A program made the translations under genes and the position numbers. From a bacterium (lineage in GTDB: Bacteria > Zhuqueibacterota > Zhuqueibacteria > Residuimicrobiales > Residuimicrobiaceae): a stretch of 48,963 nt of DNA. The notes below the pieces were generated by a model. It had not been told where the DNA came from and ran no database searches. It saw nothing but the letters and a program-made list of their open reading frames with translations. Below are positions 25,114 to 32,300 of this stretch, piece by piece. Each line of letters starts with the position of its first letter. The first letter of the stretch is position 1. Where the stretch lies: assembly GCA_029554865.1 (NCBI GenBank), contig JAKPUX010000068.1, positions 1 through 48,963 of the forward strand, given 5' to 3'.

Positions 25114-25653
25114 TCAGCGCCTTTTGGGTTTCTCGGTTCCGCTGCTGGAGGGTTTGGAATCACGCCGATCGGAGCCGGATTCCTTGCTGCTCTCCGATGT
25201 CCCCGCTGCAGGTGAGGATCCGGCATTCTGGTTAAAGCTCCGGCGGGAATCCTTCTGCTCGCTCGCCCCTGAAGAGGTGCTGCTGTCGGCCGCTTGCTTG
25301 CCGAGCCCGGGGGAGGTCACCGTCGGGGAGTAGCTGCCGGAAAAACTGCCCGAGTAGTCGGGCGACTGGGGATAGCGCTGCCGGAATTCCTCCGGGGCCC
25401 AGGACTGGCCAGGCGACTGGTCGTAATAGACTTCAGCCGCATCCAGCCACCAGGGCAGCTGATAGTAGAAAAGCCAGTCGAAATCGCCGGCATGGGAGGC
25501 GGGGATGGAGGGATTGAGCGGCATCCGCCGCCACTCCTCCACATACTCCTCCTCCTCGGCCGAAGCGCGCGGCAGGCGTATGGTGGTATAGCAGCCGCAG
25601 AAGGCGAGCACCGCGGCGAGCAAAAACAGGGTTGTCAGGCGATAGAATTTCAT
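25114..25653 (-). CDS. Small Ser-rich lipoprotein (GCYT type), unknown function
   Basis: A 179-residue protein with a signal peptide ending in FCGCYTT (lipidated Cys21 likely). A short aromatic region follows (FDWLFYYQLPWWLDAAEVYYD, about 58-80). The second half is a low-complexity Ser/Gly/Lys/Arg tail ending in basic residues, probably disordered. The layout (GCYT lipobox, acidic EEEEY stretch, aromatic block, Ser/Arg tail) matches in miniature the 449-residue lipoprotein at 29863-31212, so the two may be related. I do not recognise a named family. It follows the barrel gene at 25699 by 45 bases and shares its promoter at 26717-26745. The ribosome site GGAG is clear. Confidence 0.75.
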   Translation of the reverse strand: MKFYRLTTLFLLAAVLAFCGCYTTIRLPRASAEEEEYVEEWRRMPLNPSIPASHAGDFDWLFYYQLPWWLDAAEVYYDQSPGQSWAPEEFRQRYPQSPDYSGSFSGSYSPTVTSPGLGKQAADSSTSSGASEQKDSRRSFNQNAGSSPAAGTSESSKESGSDRRDSKPSSSGTEKPKRR

Positions 25654-25698
25654 TTTACTCCAGAAAGAGAACTTGTCTGGTCTGGTTTTCCCGGCCGA

Positions 25699-26682
25699 TT
25701 AGCGGTCGCGAGAGTTGTCATCTCTTCTCCGGCTGCCGAAAATACGCTCCCAGATCGAAAGCTTCCTCGACTGGGTGTATCTCGTATCGCGATCGGTGGC
25801 GCGGGTGAAATAAACGATTTTGAGGACACGGACATAGTCCCGGTTGCCCAGGTTGTCGGCGAGCAGGTTTTTGGCGGCGAATTCGAGGAACATGTTGGGC
25901 TGGAAGGCCCAGCGTACGCCGGCATTAAGAAAACCCTTGCTGCCGAAATTATTTCTGACGAGACCATTGCTGCCAGCAGGCATCGGGATCTCGTCGTTGT
26001 TGAAGGCGAAGGAATATTCGGCGACCACGGCGAGGTCGCGACCCAGCTGCCAATCCATCCCGCAAAAAAGATCGGGGAAACGATCTTTGTCGCTGGTCTC
26101 CAGGCTGTAGTTGGCGCCGACGTGCAGACCGACGTTCCAGAAGGCCCGATAATTCTTGGAAGCGACGGCATAAAAGCCGCGGGATTTGTAGGTATAGCGT
26201 TTGTAGGGGACCTTGGTGGGATCAATCTGGCCTGGGAGGGCATCGGGGTAATCGGAATCCCGCCAGTATTTGCCGTAACCCTGGGTATCGAGTCCGAAAA
26301 CGACCGAAAAAAAGCGCGCGCTCTCGTCGACAGCCCGGTAGGCGATGTGGACGGCGGGGGCGTCATTCCACTTGATCACCTGATCCCCGATGATGTAATC
26401 GGCGCCGTAGGAGATGCCGAACATCATCCTTTCCGAGATTCCGGCCGAAAGGCGGGCAAGCATGCCGCCCTCCTCGAAGAGGAGGAGGCTGCCGCTGACA
26501 TTGCCCCCCTTGAGGAGGCTGGCCGTCGGCAGGTCGATCAGCTGCAGGGTGTTGATGAAATAGTCCTCTCTGCTGCCCGGCCGGGAAGAATCCCGTCTGT
26601 TGATCTCGCGCTTGGAGAGCTGGGCCTGCACCGGCGCGGTCAGGCAGACCAGGGCGAGAAGCAGGAAGGTATATTTGCGCAT
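25699..26682 (-). CDS. Predicted outer-membrane beta-barrel protein, unknown function
   Basis: A 327-residue protein with a cleavable signal peptide (MRKYTFLLLALVCLTAPVQAQ). The body is an alternating pattern of amphipathic beta strands with many Tyr, Phe and Gly, for example GMLARLSAGISERMMFGISYG, WNVGLHVGANYSL and DLAVVAEYSFAFNND. The C-terminus is basic and disordered (RRRDDNSRDR), not a barrel-closing phenylalanine. I do not recognise the family; it has the look of a porin-like or YjbH-like barrel. It has its own sigma-70 promoter (26717-26745) and is followed by the small GCYT lipoprotein gene. Confidence 0.7.
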   Translation of the reverse strand: MRKYTFLLLALVCLTAPVQAQLSKREINRRDSSRPGSREDYFINTLQLIDLPTASLLKGGNVSGSLLLFEEGGMLARLSAGISERMMFGISYGADYIIGDQVIKWNDAPAVHIAYRAVDESARFFSVVFGLDTQGYGKYWRDSDYPDALPGQIDPTKVPYKRYTYKSRGFYAVASKNYRAFWNVGLHVGANYSLETSDKDRFPDLFCGMDWQLGRDLAVVAEYSFAFNNDEIPMPAGSNGLVRNNFGSKGFLNAGVRWAFQPNMFLEFAAKNLLADNLGNRDYVRVLKIVYFTRATDRDTRYTQSRKLSIWERIFGSRRRDDNSRDR

Positions 26683-26716
26683 AGGGATGGCCCTTTAGCC
26701 GTTTCCAAATTTATTA

Positions 26717-26745
26717 AATATAATGAAAAGGCCTCAGAAAGTCAA
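26717..26745 (-). promoter_or_regulatory. Sigma-70 promoter for the barrel/lipoprotein pair
   Basis: On the minus strand TTGACT (26740-26745), a 17-base spacer and TATATT (26717-26722). Hexamers and spacing are identical to those of the tRNA-Asn promoter. Start of transcription would fall near 26710, giving a leader of about 28 bases. Confidence 0.75.
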
Positions 26746-26762
26746 CGATAAAACCCGATGCC

Positions 26763-27350
26763 TCAGGAGCGGATAAAGAGCCCGAATCCGACGCCGACCT
26801 GGACGAGTGTCCGTCTCTTTGTGAAGACCGGTCCACTGGGAAAGAGCTCGATGAACTGCAACTTGACGCGCAGGGTTGAAAAACGGCCGAACTGGGAAAA
26901 GGTGCCGATGCCGGCCATGACCGCCGGGCCCGAGTAGGTGGTGCTGGGCTTTTGGCTCAGGGAATAGCCCTCCGACCAGAGACCGACACCGAGGTTGGCG
27001 AAGACCGAGGAACTGACTCCCAGATCCAACCGGTAGACATCGTTCTTGCGATAGCCGGAGGGAATCAGATCAAAGAGCCGCATGCGTAAGCTGCCCATCA
27101 GCAGCGTTGCAATGCTCACTGAATCGGGTTGAAAACTGATGCCGACACCGGGTTCGATATCGATGCCGATGTTGCGGCTCAAATAGTAGCAGATCAGACC
27201 GTCAAAACCCAGATCGCTATAGTTCCGCTGCTGGGCATCCTGGTTTGAATGAAAGGAGATGGAACCACCAATTTCCGTCGAGCCTTTCCTCTGCGCCATG
27301 AGGGGGAACGAACAAAAGAGAAGCATCAGCACCACAACCGCACGTTTCAC
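26763..27350 (-). CDS. Small predicted outer-membrane beta-barrel protein
   Basis: A 195-residue protein: signal peptide (ending FCSFPLMAQ), then eight or so amphipathic strands typical of an OmpA/OmpX-sized barrel (STEIGGSISFHSN, YYLSRNIGIDIEPGVGISF, LVQVGVGFGLFI near the end). No binding or catalytic motif is seen. I chose GTG 27350 as start: GGGAGG lies four bases before it at 27354-27359. The in-frame ATG at 27362 has no site of its own and its codons contain that GGGAGG. The gene is separated from neighbours by 80-130 bases on each side and may be a single unit. Confidence 0.75.
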   Translation of the reverse strand: MKRAVVVLMLLFCSFPLMAQRKGSTEIGGSISFHSNQDAQQRNYSDLGFDGLICYYLSRNIGIDIEPGVGISFQPDSVSIATLLMGSLRMRLFDLIPSGYRKNDVYRLDLGVSSSVFANLGVGLWSEGYSLSQKPSTTYSGPAVMAGIGTFSQFGRFSTLRVKLQFIELFPSGPVFTKRRTLVQVGVGFGLFIRS

Positions 27351-27481
27351 ATGACCTCCCATTCTATCCCAGGAACTGATTCATCTGCTGTTACGGTACC
27401 ACGATTTGCACCTGGCCGGCTCTTACAACCGGTCGGAGTGGAATGCGGGATCCGGCTGCTTTTCTACACATGGATTGAATC

Positions 27482-28306
27482 TCATTGTGGCGCCGCCGGG
27501 AGAGGTTGGACCTCACCCCGCAGCTCCTGTTGCAGGGCCTGGAGACGCTCCTCCAGCAGCTCCACCAACCCGCCGGACGACTGGGCCACGCGGCGGGACT
27601 TGAGCGATTTCATACGGATTTTCGTCTCCATATCCAACAGATAGCGGGCCAGGTCCTGACGCGCCTGACTGGCGATCTCCGAATCGGCATAGTTGGCAAG
27701 AAAATCATCGAACAACACAAAGGGGGAAGCATACTGATTCCAGAAGGGACGCCAGTGCTCCTCCCGCGCCTTGCCGACGGCGCTGCGGATGAGGTCATTG
27801 ATCGCAGGGTCGTCGTTGCTGTCGACATAGGTGACACACCCGACATAATGGGTATAGAGACGGCGCAGCAGGGTCTCGCGCAGATCGGGATCGCGTTCAG
27901 CGTCGATCTGCTTTTGCAGCTCGAAGATGTCGGCGAGCCAGCGCTCCCTTTCGAAAGCCTGCTCCGAGAGCTTGTAGCGCAGCACCAGCCGGGTCCAGGC
28001 CCCGACCGGCACTTCATCCAGGGTGCCCGGCGTGAAATCGAGCTTTTTGACGAAGCGCAGGGCCGCTTCATCCAGAACCTCGTGGCCGGATGAGCGGCTC
28101 AGGGTGACCTCCTCAGGTTTGCCGTCAGGGCGGACAAAGACGGTCAGGCCGACCTCCCCCTCGAGCCTGTTCAACTGTGCGCTGAGGGGATAGTCGAGGG
28201 GGATCTGCGATGCCACGCGCGGCGGTTTAAGGCGGGAATGGGATGCGCAGCCGAACCCGAAAACCGCAATTAAAAGCAATATCCATAATGCTCTACCGAC
28301 TTGCAT
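27482..28306 (-). CDS. Lipoprotein with TonB C-terminal-like domain
   Basis: A 274-residue lipoprotein: MQVGRALWILLLIAVFGFGC gives lipidation at Cys20. Residues about 30-115 look like a TonB_C domain: IPLDYPLSAQLNRLEGEVGL, VFVRPDGKPEEVTLSRSSGHEVLDEAALRFV and DFTPGTLDEVPVGAWTRLVLRY. The remainder is helical and charged, with a coiled-coil-like C-terminus (LVELLEERLQALQQELRG). It lacks the inner-membrane anchor and proline spacer of true TonB, so it probably does not energise receptors. Similar orphan TonB_C lipoproteins occur in FCB genomes. ATG 28306 has AAGGAGC upstream; a terminator of the preceding gene lies 19-48 bases before it. Confidence 0.82.
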   Translation of the reverse strand: MQVGRALWILLLIAVFGFGCASHSRLKPPRVASQIPLDYPLSAQLNRLEGEVGLTVFVRPDGKPEEVTLSRSSGHEVLDEAALRFVKKLDFTPGTLDEVPVGAWTRLVLRYKLSEQAFERERWLADIFELQKQIDAERDPDLRETLLRRLYTHYVGCVTYVDSNDDPAINDLIRSAVGKAREEHWRPFWNQYASPFVLFDDFLANYADSEIASQARQDLARYLLDMETKIRMKSLKSRRVAQSSGGLVELLEERLQALQQELRGEVQPLPAAPQ

Positions 28307-28324
28307 AAGAGCTCCTTGGAATTG

Positions 28325-28354
28325 AAAAAGGGGAGTGAACAGGTCACTCCCCTT
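28325..28354 (-). terminator. Rho-independent terminator after the FadL/PorV-like gene
   Basis: On the minus strand AAGGGGAGTGA pairs with TCACTCCCCTT around a five-base loop, followed by a T run. It lies 76 bases after the barrel gene and just ahead of the ribosome site of the TonB_C lipoprotein gene. Confidence 0.85.
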
Positions 28355-28429
28355 CCCATGCCATCCGGACGACGAAAGAGGCCGGAATGCCGCATCGCAA
28401 CACCTCCCGTCCCGGCGCATCCGGCCGGG

Positions 28430-29776
28430 TTAGAAGCGCAGCGAGAGGGTGGCGATAATTTTTTGCAGGGAGCGATCCATTGTGATCGGCCCATCCGAGA
28501 GGTCATCACTTCTGCTCTCCTCCCAGCTGCCGCGGACATAAGTCAGGTCGAGCATGGCCTGTTTGTCCATCATAAAACTGAGCCCGCCGGAGTAATAGGT
28601 GCGGTCGGGGCGGATGACGCTGTCCTTGTAGGGCGAAGGATCACTGAAAAGGCCGCCGCGCAGGCGCAAGTTGGTGGCAGGTACGCTGATTTCAGCCCCG
28701 GCGCGCAGCCGGGTCACAGCCTGCATCTCCTTCTTGATGGCGCGATTGGCGGCTGTCCGTTCCATGCCGGAGATGGGGGGATCATCCTCGAACTTGGCCT
28801 GGGTCCAGTCCCGGAATTCAGCATCACCGGAGAGAAGCAGGAGGTCAAGGAGCTTGGCGGAAAAGCCGACGGAGGCGGCATAGGGCTCGGTGTACTGGTA
28901 TTTGTAGGTGCCTTCATCCTCATCGTACCAGGCATCGTGCTCGGCGTCATAGAATTCGGTTTCACTCCAGCCCCAGTTTTCGGTGATGGTATAGGTGGTC
29001 GGCAGGGTTACGCTTGCGCCCAGGCGCCAGAGGCTTCCGGAGCGATAGAGCAGACCCAGTTTGAGATTGGTGCCGTCGATATCGGAGCCGAGCGTCTGAT
29101 GCTGCTTGTAATAGCTCCAGTCCGCATCGTCGGTCGGATCGGCCTCATCCCCGGGAGAAAAATAGAGATCGAATTTATCCTCATTCATGAATTCCGAGGA
29201 GTGGTCGATATGTCCGTTGATGAAATTGATGCCGGCGCCCATGAAGAGATTGGGGCTGACCTCGATGGAACCCGAAAGGGTGAACTGGTTGCGGCTGCCC
29301 TCATCGAGGATGGAATTGGTCTGATAGAGAGAGTCGATGGTCAGGGCGCCCACATCCACCATGGCATCGTAATCGCGCCCCTTGTCGTAGCCGACGCCGA
29401 AGACCAGGCTGCCGCGCGCAGTCGGCACGGGAAAGACCAGGCCGATGGAGTTCAGACGCGTGAAGCTGTCGGCCGTCTCCGCTCCGGTGCCGAGAAAGAG
29501 GGCATCCGACTTGATGCTGTTCTGCGAAAAGCCGATGTTGAATTCCCGGCGCTTCATCTGTCCAATACCAGCGGGGTTCCAGTACATGGCGGTATAGTCA
29601 TCCGAGATCGCGGTGTAGGCGCCGCCCAGCCCGAGGGCGCGTGCGCCGACGCCCAGATCATTCCCCATATGAAAAAAATCTTCGGTGAGCACATTGCTCT
29701 GTGCGTATGCGCCGGAGGCCAGGCCGATACCCATCACCAGCGTCGCCATGATCAGCGTCTTGTTCAAAATCCTCAT
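28430..29776 (-). CDS. FadL/PorV-like outer-membrane barrel protein
   Basis: A 448-residue protein with a signal peptide ending in GLASGAYAQ. Next comes the N-terminal motif of the OmpP1/FadL/TodX and PorV/UPF0164 superfamily: GVGARALGLGGAYTAISDDYTAMYWNPAG, with the conserved ALGLGGA and WNPAG. The rest is a 14-strand-type barrel with acidic extracellular loops, ending in the family's typical LSLRF phenylalanine. FadL members take up hydrophobic compounds; PorV is the type IX secretion shuttle that escorts sorted cargo. The presence of four sorting-domain proteins makes a PorV-like role possible, but sequence by eye does not decide. ATG 29776 follows GGGAG; an upstream in-frame ATG at 29821 lacks a signal peptide start. 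Confidence 0.82.
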   Translation of the reverse strand: MRILNKTLIMATLVMGIGLASGAYAQSNVLTEDFFHMGNDLGVGARALGLGGAYTAISDDYTAMYWNPAGIGQMKRREFNIGFSQNSIKSDALFLGTGAETADSFTRLNSIGLVFPVPTARGSLVFGVGYDKGRDYDAMVDVGALTIDSLYQTNSILDEGSRNQFTLSGSIEVSPNLFMGAGINFINGHIDHSSEFMNEDKFDLYFSPGDEADPTDDADWSYYKQHQTLGSDIDGTNLKLGLLYRSGSLWRLGASVTLPTTYTITENWGWSETEFYDAEHDAWYDEDEGTYKYQYTEPYAASVGFSAKLLDLLLLSGDAEFRDWTQAKFEDDPPISGMERTAANRAIKKEMQAVTRLRAGAEISVPATNLRLRGGLFSDPSPYKDSVIRPDRTYYSGGLSFMMDKQAMLDLTYVRGSWEESRSDDLSDGPITMDRSLQKIIATLSLRF

Positions 29777-29862
29777 TTCAAGATCTCCCAAAAGTATCGA
29801 ATGCAGTCGTAAAAAAGCCATATCTCCGTCACGTCGGAAAGGAGCGACTGGACTTACCAGGC

Positions 29863-31212
29863 TCAGCGCCGGTGCGAACCACCGCTGGAGGAACTGCCGC
29901 GCGAGGAGCTGCTCCCGGAGGAGCTGCTGCGCGAAGAGCTGCCGCCCGAGGAGCTGCTGCCTGAACTGCGCGCCGGAGTTGAAGAGTAGCTGCTGCCGCT
30001 GCTGCGCGAATAGCCGCTGGAACGCGAGCTGGAACGGCCCTCGGAACTGCGCGCGGACGGGGTGCTGCTGCTCCTGCGCTGCGAGGAGTAGCTGCGGCCG
30101 GACTCGGCGCGGGAGGCGCTTTCCGTGGAACGGCGGTAGTCAGAACGCATCCGCTGGCTGCTCGAGCGATTGGAGGCCTCGCTGCGCTTCCCGGAGCTGG
30201 ACTTTTTCTCCGAACTTTTGCGTTCGATCTGCGGGGTCTGCTGTGGCCGGCTTGGCGTGCGGTTCAGTCCGGGCTGGCTGCGCTTTTCTCCGCTCGAATT
30301 CCCTGAATTGGTGGAGCGGCGCACTTCGGAGCCGCTCTTCTCGCGTCGGGTGGAGCCGGAGGTTCCACTCGATTCGCTTCCGGTTGATTTGCGGCGGATT
30401 TCACCAGATGGTGTGGTCCTCTTGTCGCCCGTGGAGGGGCGCGTCACCGTGCCGCTTTCGCCGCTGCGGCGCGTCGGTGCGCGGCGGGTATCGGGGGTTC
30501 CTGCCGGAGTAGTGCCATCAGTCGTGCGTGTGCGGCTGGCTGCGTCGCCCGGCCTGCGCTCATAGCCGCCGGAACGCCTCGTTTCGGCCGGTGCGCCGGC
30601 CTGATCGGAGGAACCGACCGTGCGCGGCCGTTTGCTGACGGCATAGTTGCCGACGCCGAAGGAACGGCGCTCCCAGTCACGATATTGGCCTTCATGCCCC
30701 CAGCCGCCGCCTCCCCAACCCCAGCCGTTATGGTGGTGGTAATAGTAGGGGCTGCCCCAATAGCCGGCATAGCCGTACCAGGGATCATAAAAACCCCAAC
30801 CGCCGTAATAACTGAAGGAGGGCCAGTACCAGGGATCGCCCCAGTAATCGTTGTAGCCGTACCACGGATCCCAGCGGTGATGCCAGCGCCACCAGGAGTT
30901 GGTCCGGTAATGCCAGTAGGGTGAATACCACCAGGCATCGATATAGACCGTAGGCACCCAATCCTGGACGTAGATATCGGGGTAGGCCGACCGGTCCACG
31001 ATGATGGTGTCCGGCGTCTCCAGGCCGTAGCCGTCATCGTCGTCATAGGTGTATTCCGATTCGACCGGCTCCTCTACCTCTTCGTCGTAGGGCTCATCGT
31101 AATAGACCCGTTCCGGGGCCTTGGCCAGCTGGGTGTAGCAGCCGGTGAAAGCGAACGCCAGAACGACGGTCATGAGTGTGAGGAGTACAGGCTTGTATTT
31201 AACAGTTTTCAT
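29863..31212 (-). CDS. Aromatic-rich and Ser/Arg-rich lipoprotein, unknown function
   Basis: A 449-residue protein with signal peptide and lipobox (FTGC, Cys25). Residues 33-60 are acidic with tyrosines (YYDEPYDEEVEEP). Residues about 85-185 are extremely rich in Trp, Tyr, Gly and His (for example WHYRTNSWWRWHHRW and YYYHHHNGWGWGGGGWG). From about 195 to 449 the chain is low-complexity Ser/Arg/Gly/Thr with many RSS, SSGS and RRS units, ending GGSHRR; it is basic and surely disordered. I know no family for the whole. The aromatic block could pack as a surface adhesin or bind glycan, and the cationic tail could bind LPS or DNA. Strong ribosome site (AGGAGG). Confidence 0.8.
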   Translation of the reverse strand: MKTVKYKPVLLTLMTVVLAFAFTGCYTQLAKAPERVYYDEPYDEEVEEPVESEYTYDDDDGYGLETPDTIIVDRSAYPDIYVQDWVPTVYIDAWWYSPYWHYRTNSWWRWHHRWDPWYGYNDYWGDPWYWPSFSYYGGWGFYDPWYGYAGYWGSPYYYHHHNGWGWGGGGWGHEGQYRDWERRSFGVGNYAVSKRPRTVGSSDQAGAPAETRRSGGYERRPGDAASRTRTTDGTTPAGTPDTRRAPTRRSGESGTVTRPSTGDKRTTPSGEIRRKSTGSESSGTSGSTRREKSGSEVRRSTNSGNSSGEKRSQPGLNRTPSRPQQTPQIERKSSEKKSSSGKRSEASNRSSSQRMRSDYRRSTESASRAESGRSYSSQRRSSSTPSARSSEGRSSSRSSGYSRSSGSSYSSTPARSSGSSSSGGSSSRSSSSGSSSSRGSSSSGGSHRR

Positions 31213-31257
31213 GGGGCCTCCTAAAACAAGGCGCGGATAAATCTCTATCTTCTTCTC

Positions 31258-31286
31258 AATGTAGCACTTGCAGTAGCCAAATGCAA
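31258..31286 (-). promoter_or_regulatory. Possible promoter for the aromatic-rich lipoprotein gene
   Basis: On the minus strand TTGCAT (31281-31286), a 17-base spacer and TACATT (31258-31263). The downstream box differs in one base from the TATATT used at two other promoters in the window; the upstream box is weak. Confidence 0.35.
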
Positions 31287-31349
31287 AGTATTTTCTTCAC
31301 AATTGGCCCTTGTGCTCATTGCATAATATCTAACGGTGATTAAAATGAA

Positions 31350-31511
31350 ATGTTCCGTTTTCGTGCACAAAATCGCCGCAGGGGGACAGTTGAGGCTATG
31401 CTGTGGTGCCGGGAGGGATTAAACGACCGGGCCCTGAAGATAAACAGGGAGCTGCGGCTTTACTTTGCAGAGGGCAAAATCATCGTCAAGCTGTCTCACC
31501 ATTATCGATAG
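31350..31511 (+). CDS. Possible small protein of 53 residues, unknown
   Basis: ATG 31350 to TAG 31511 encodes a basic peptide (MFRFRAQNRRRGTVEAMLWC at its start, ending KIIVKLSHHYR). An internal ATG at 31398 has GAGG close before it. There is no good ribosome site for the first ATG, no signal peptide and no family I know. It runs against the surrounding minus-strand genes. It may be chance, or the remnant of a longer gene. Confidence 0.2.
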   Translation: MFRFRAQNRRRGTVEAMLWCREGLNDRALKINRELRLYFAEGKIIVKLSHHYR

Positions 31512-31541
31512 CTGATACTGCCTGACCCGGCGGTGGAGAAG

Positions 31542-32297
31542 CTATATCTCCTCCACCCCATCCCTGGTCATCCAGCCGACCTTGCCGTCCAGCAAAATCA
31601 CCTTGACGTAGGCCCCGGAGGGCTCGGCGATCCGCACCCTGGTCCCTTCGTGGAGATCGAAGGCCTGAGTGGCATCGCTGGCCGGGGCGCTCAGTACGCT
31701 GACCTTGTGGGGCATGATGATGCCAAAGCGGACGTTCTTCGCCTCCCGCGCAGTGGCCCAATAGAGGGTCCCGGCCACGAGGAAAAGAACCAGCAGTGGG
31801 ATAAATAGATAGCCAGCAACCGCGCGCACGCCGCTATGTGAAACCAGCAGCCGGACGATGACGGCGGCGATGAGCAGATTGAAGAGAATCAGCGCCAGCA
31901 CCCCCCACTGTCCGACGCTCAGCGCCTGCTTGACAGCGGTCCAGATCCGCGCGGTGAAAAGGGCGGGCGGGGCCGCGATCTTGTCCACCACCCGCAGCTG
32001 CGCCAGTTCGAGATTGGTGGCGATGTCCGGATCTGCGGGCTTGAGCGCCCGGGCCCGCTCGTAGTTGAGAATGGACTTGCCCAGCTCCTGCATGCGAAAA
32101 TAGGCGTTGCCGAGATTATAGTAGAGCTCGGCGCTCTCATAGCCGGTGGCAAGGGCCGATTCATAGGCCTTGATCGCCTCCTCATAGGCGTTGTTCTGCA
32201 TGGCTGTATTGCCCTGCTGGTAGTACTGCATGGCGCTCTGACTGGCAAAGGCCACAGCAGCCAGCAGAATCAGGGAAATGATTAATCGCATTCGCAT
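31542..32297 (-). CDS. batE: BatE: TPR and SH3 membrane protein
   Basis: A 251-residue protein and last gene of the bat operon. Order: signal sequence (to about residue 19); two TPR units (about 22-90, AMQYYQQGNTAMQNNAYEEAIKAYESAL and following); two transmembrane helices (about 133-155 and 165-185); and a C-terminal SH3-like domain (about 195-251, FGIIMPHKVSVLSAP ... GKVGWMTRDGVEEI). This TPR-TM-SH3 layout is that of BatE in Bacteroides aerotolerance operons. There it is thought to act with the VWA proteins in the periplasm; the molecular role is unknown. It starts three bases after the batD stop; a second in-frame ATG at 32291 is equally plausible. Confidence 0.85.
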   Translation of the reverse strand: MRMRLIISLILLAAVAFASQSAMQYYQQGNTAMQNNAYEEAIKAYESALATGYESAELYYNLGNAYFRMQELGKSILNYERARALKPADPDIATNLELAQLRVVDKIAAPPALFTARIWTAVKQALSVGQWGVLALILFNLLIAAVIVRLLVSHSGVRAVAGYLFIPLLVLFLVAGTLYWATAREAKNVRFGIIMPHKVSVLSAPASDATQAFDLHEGTRVRIAEPSGAYVKVILLDGKVGWMTRDGVEEI

Positions 32298-32300
32298 AGG

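Larger units (their letters stand above)
31213..31541. other. 329-base intergenic region between the aromatic-rich lipoprotein gene and batE
   Basis: The left third holds the possible minus-strand promoter at 31258-31286 and is AT-rich. The right two thirds are covered on the plus strand by a 53-codon open frame (31350-31511). I see no terminator hairpin after batE and no structured RNA. Confidence 0.55.
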
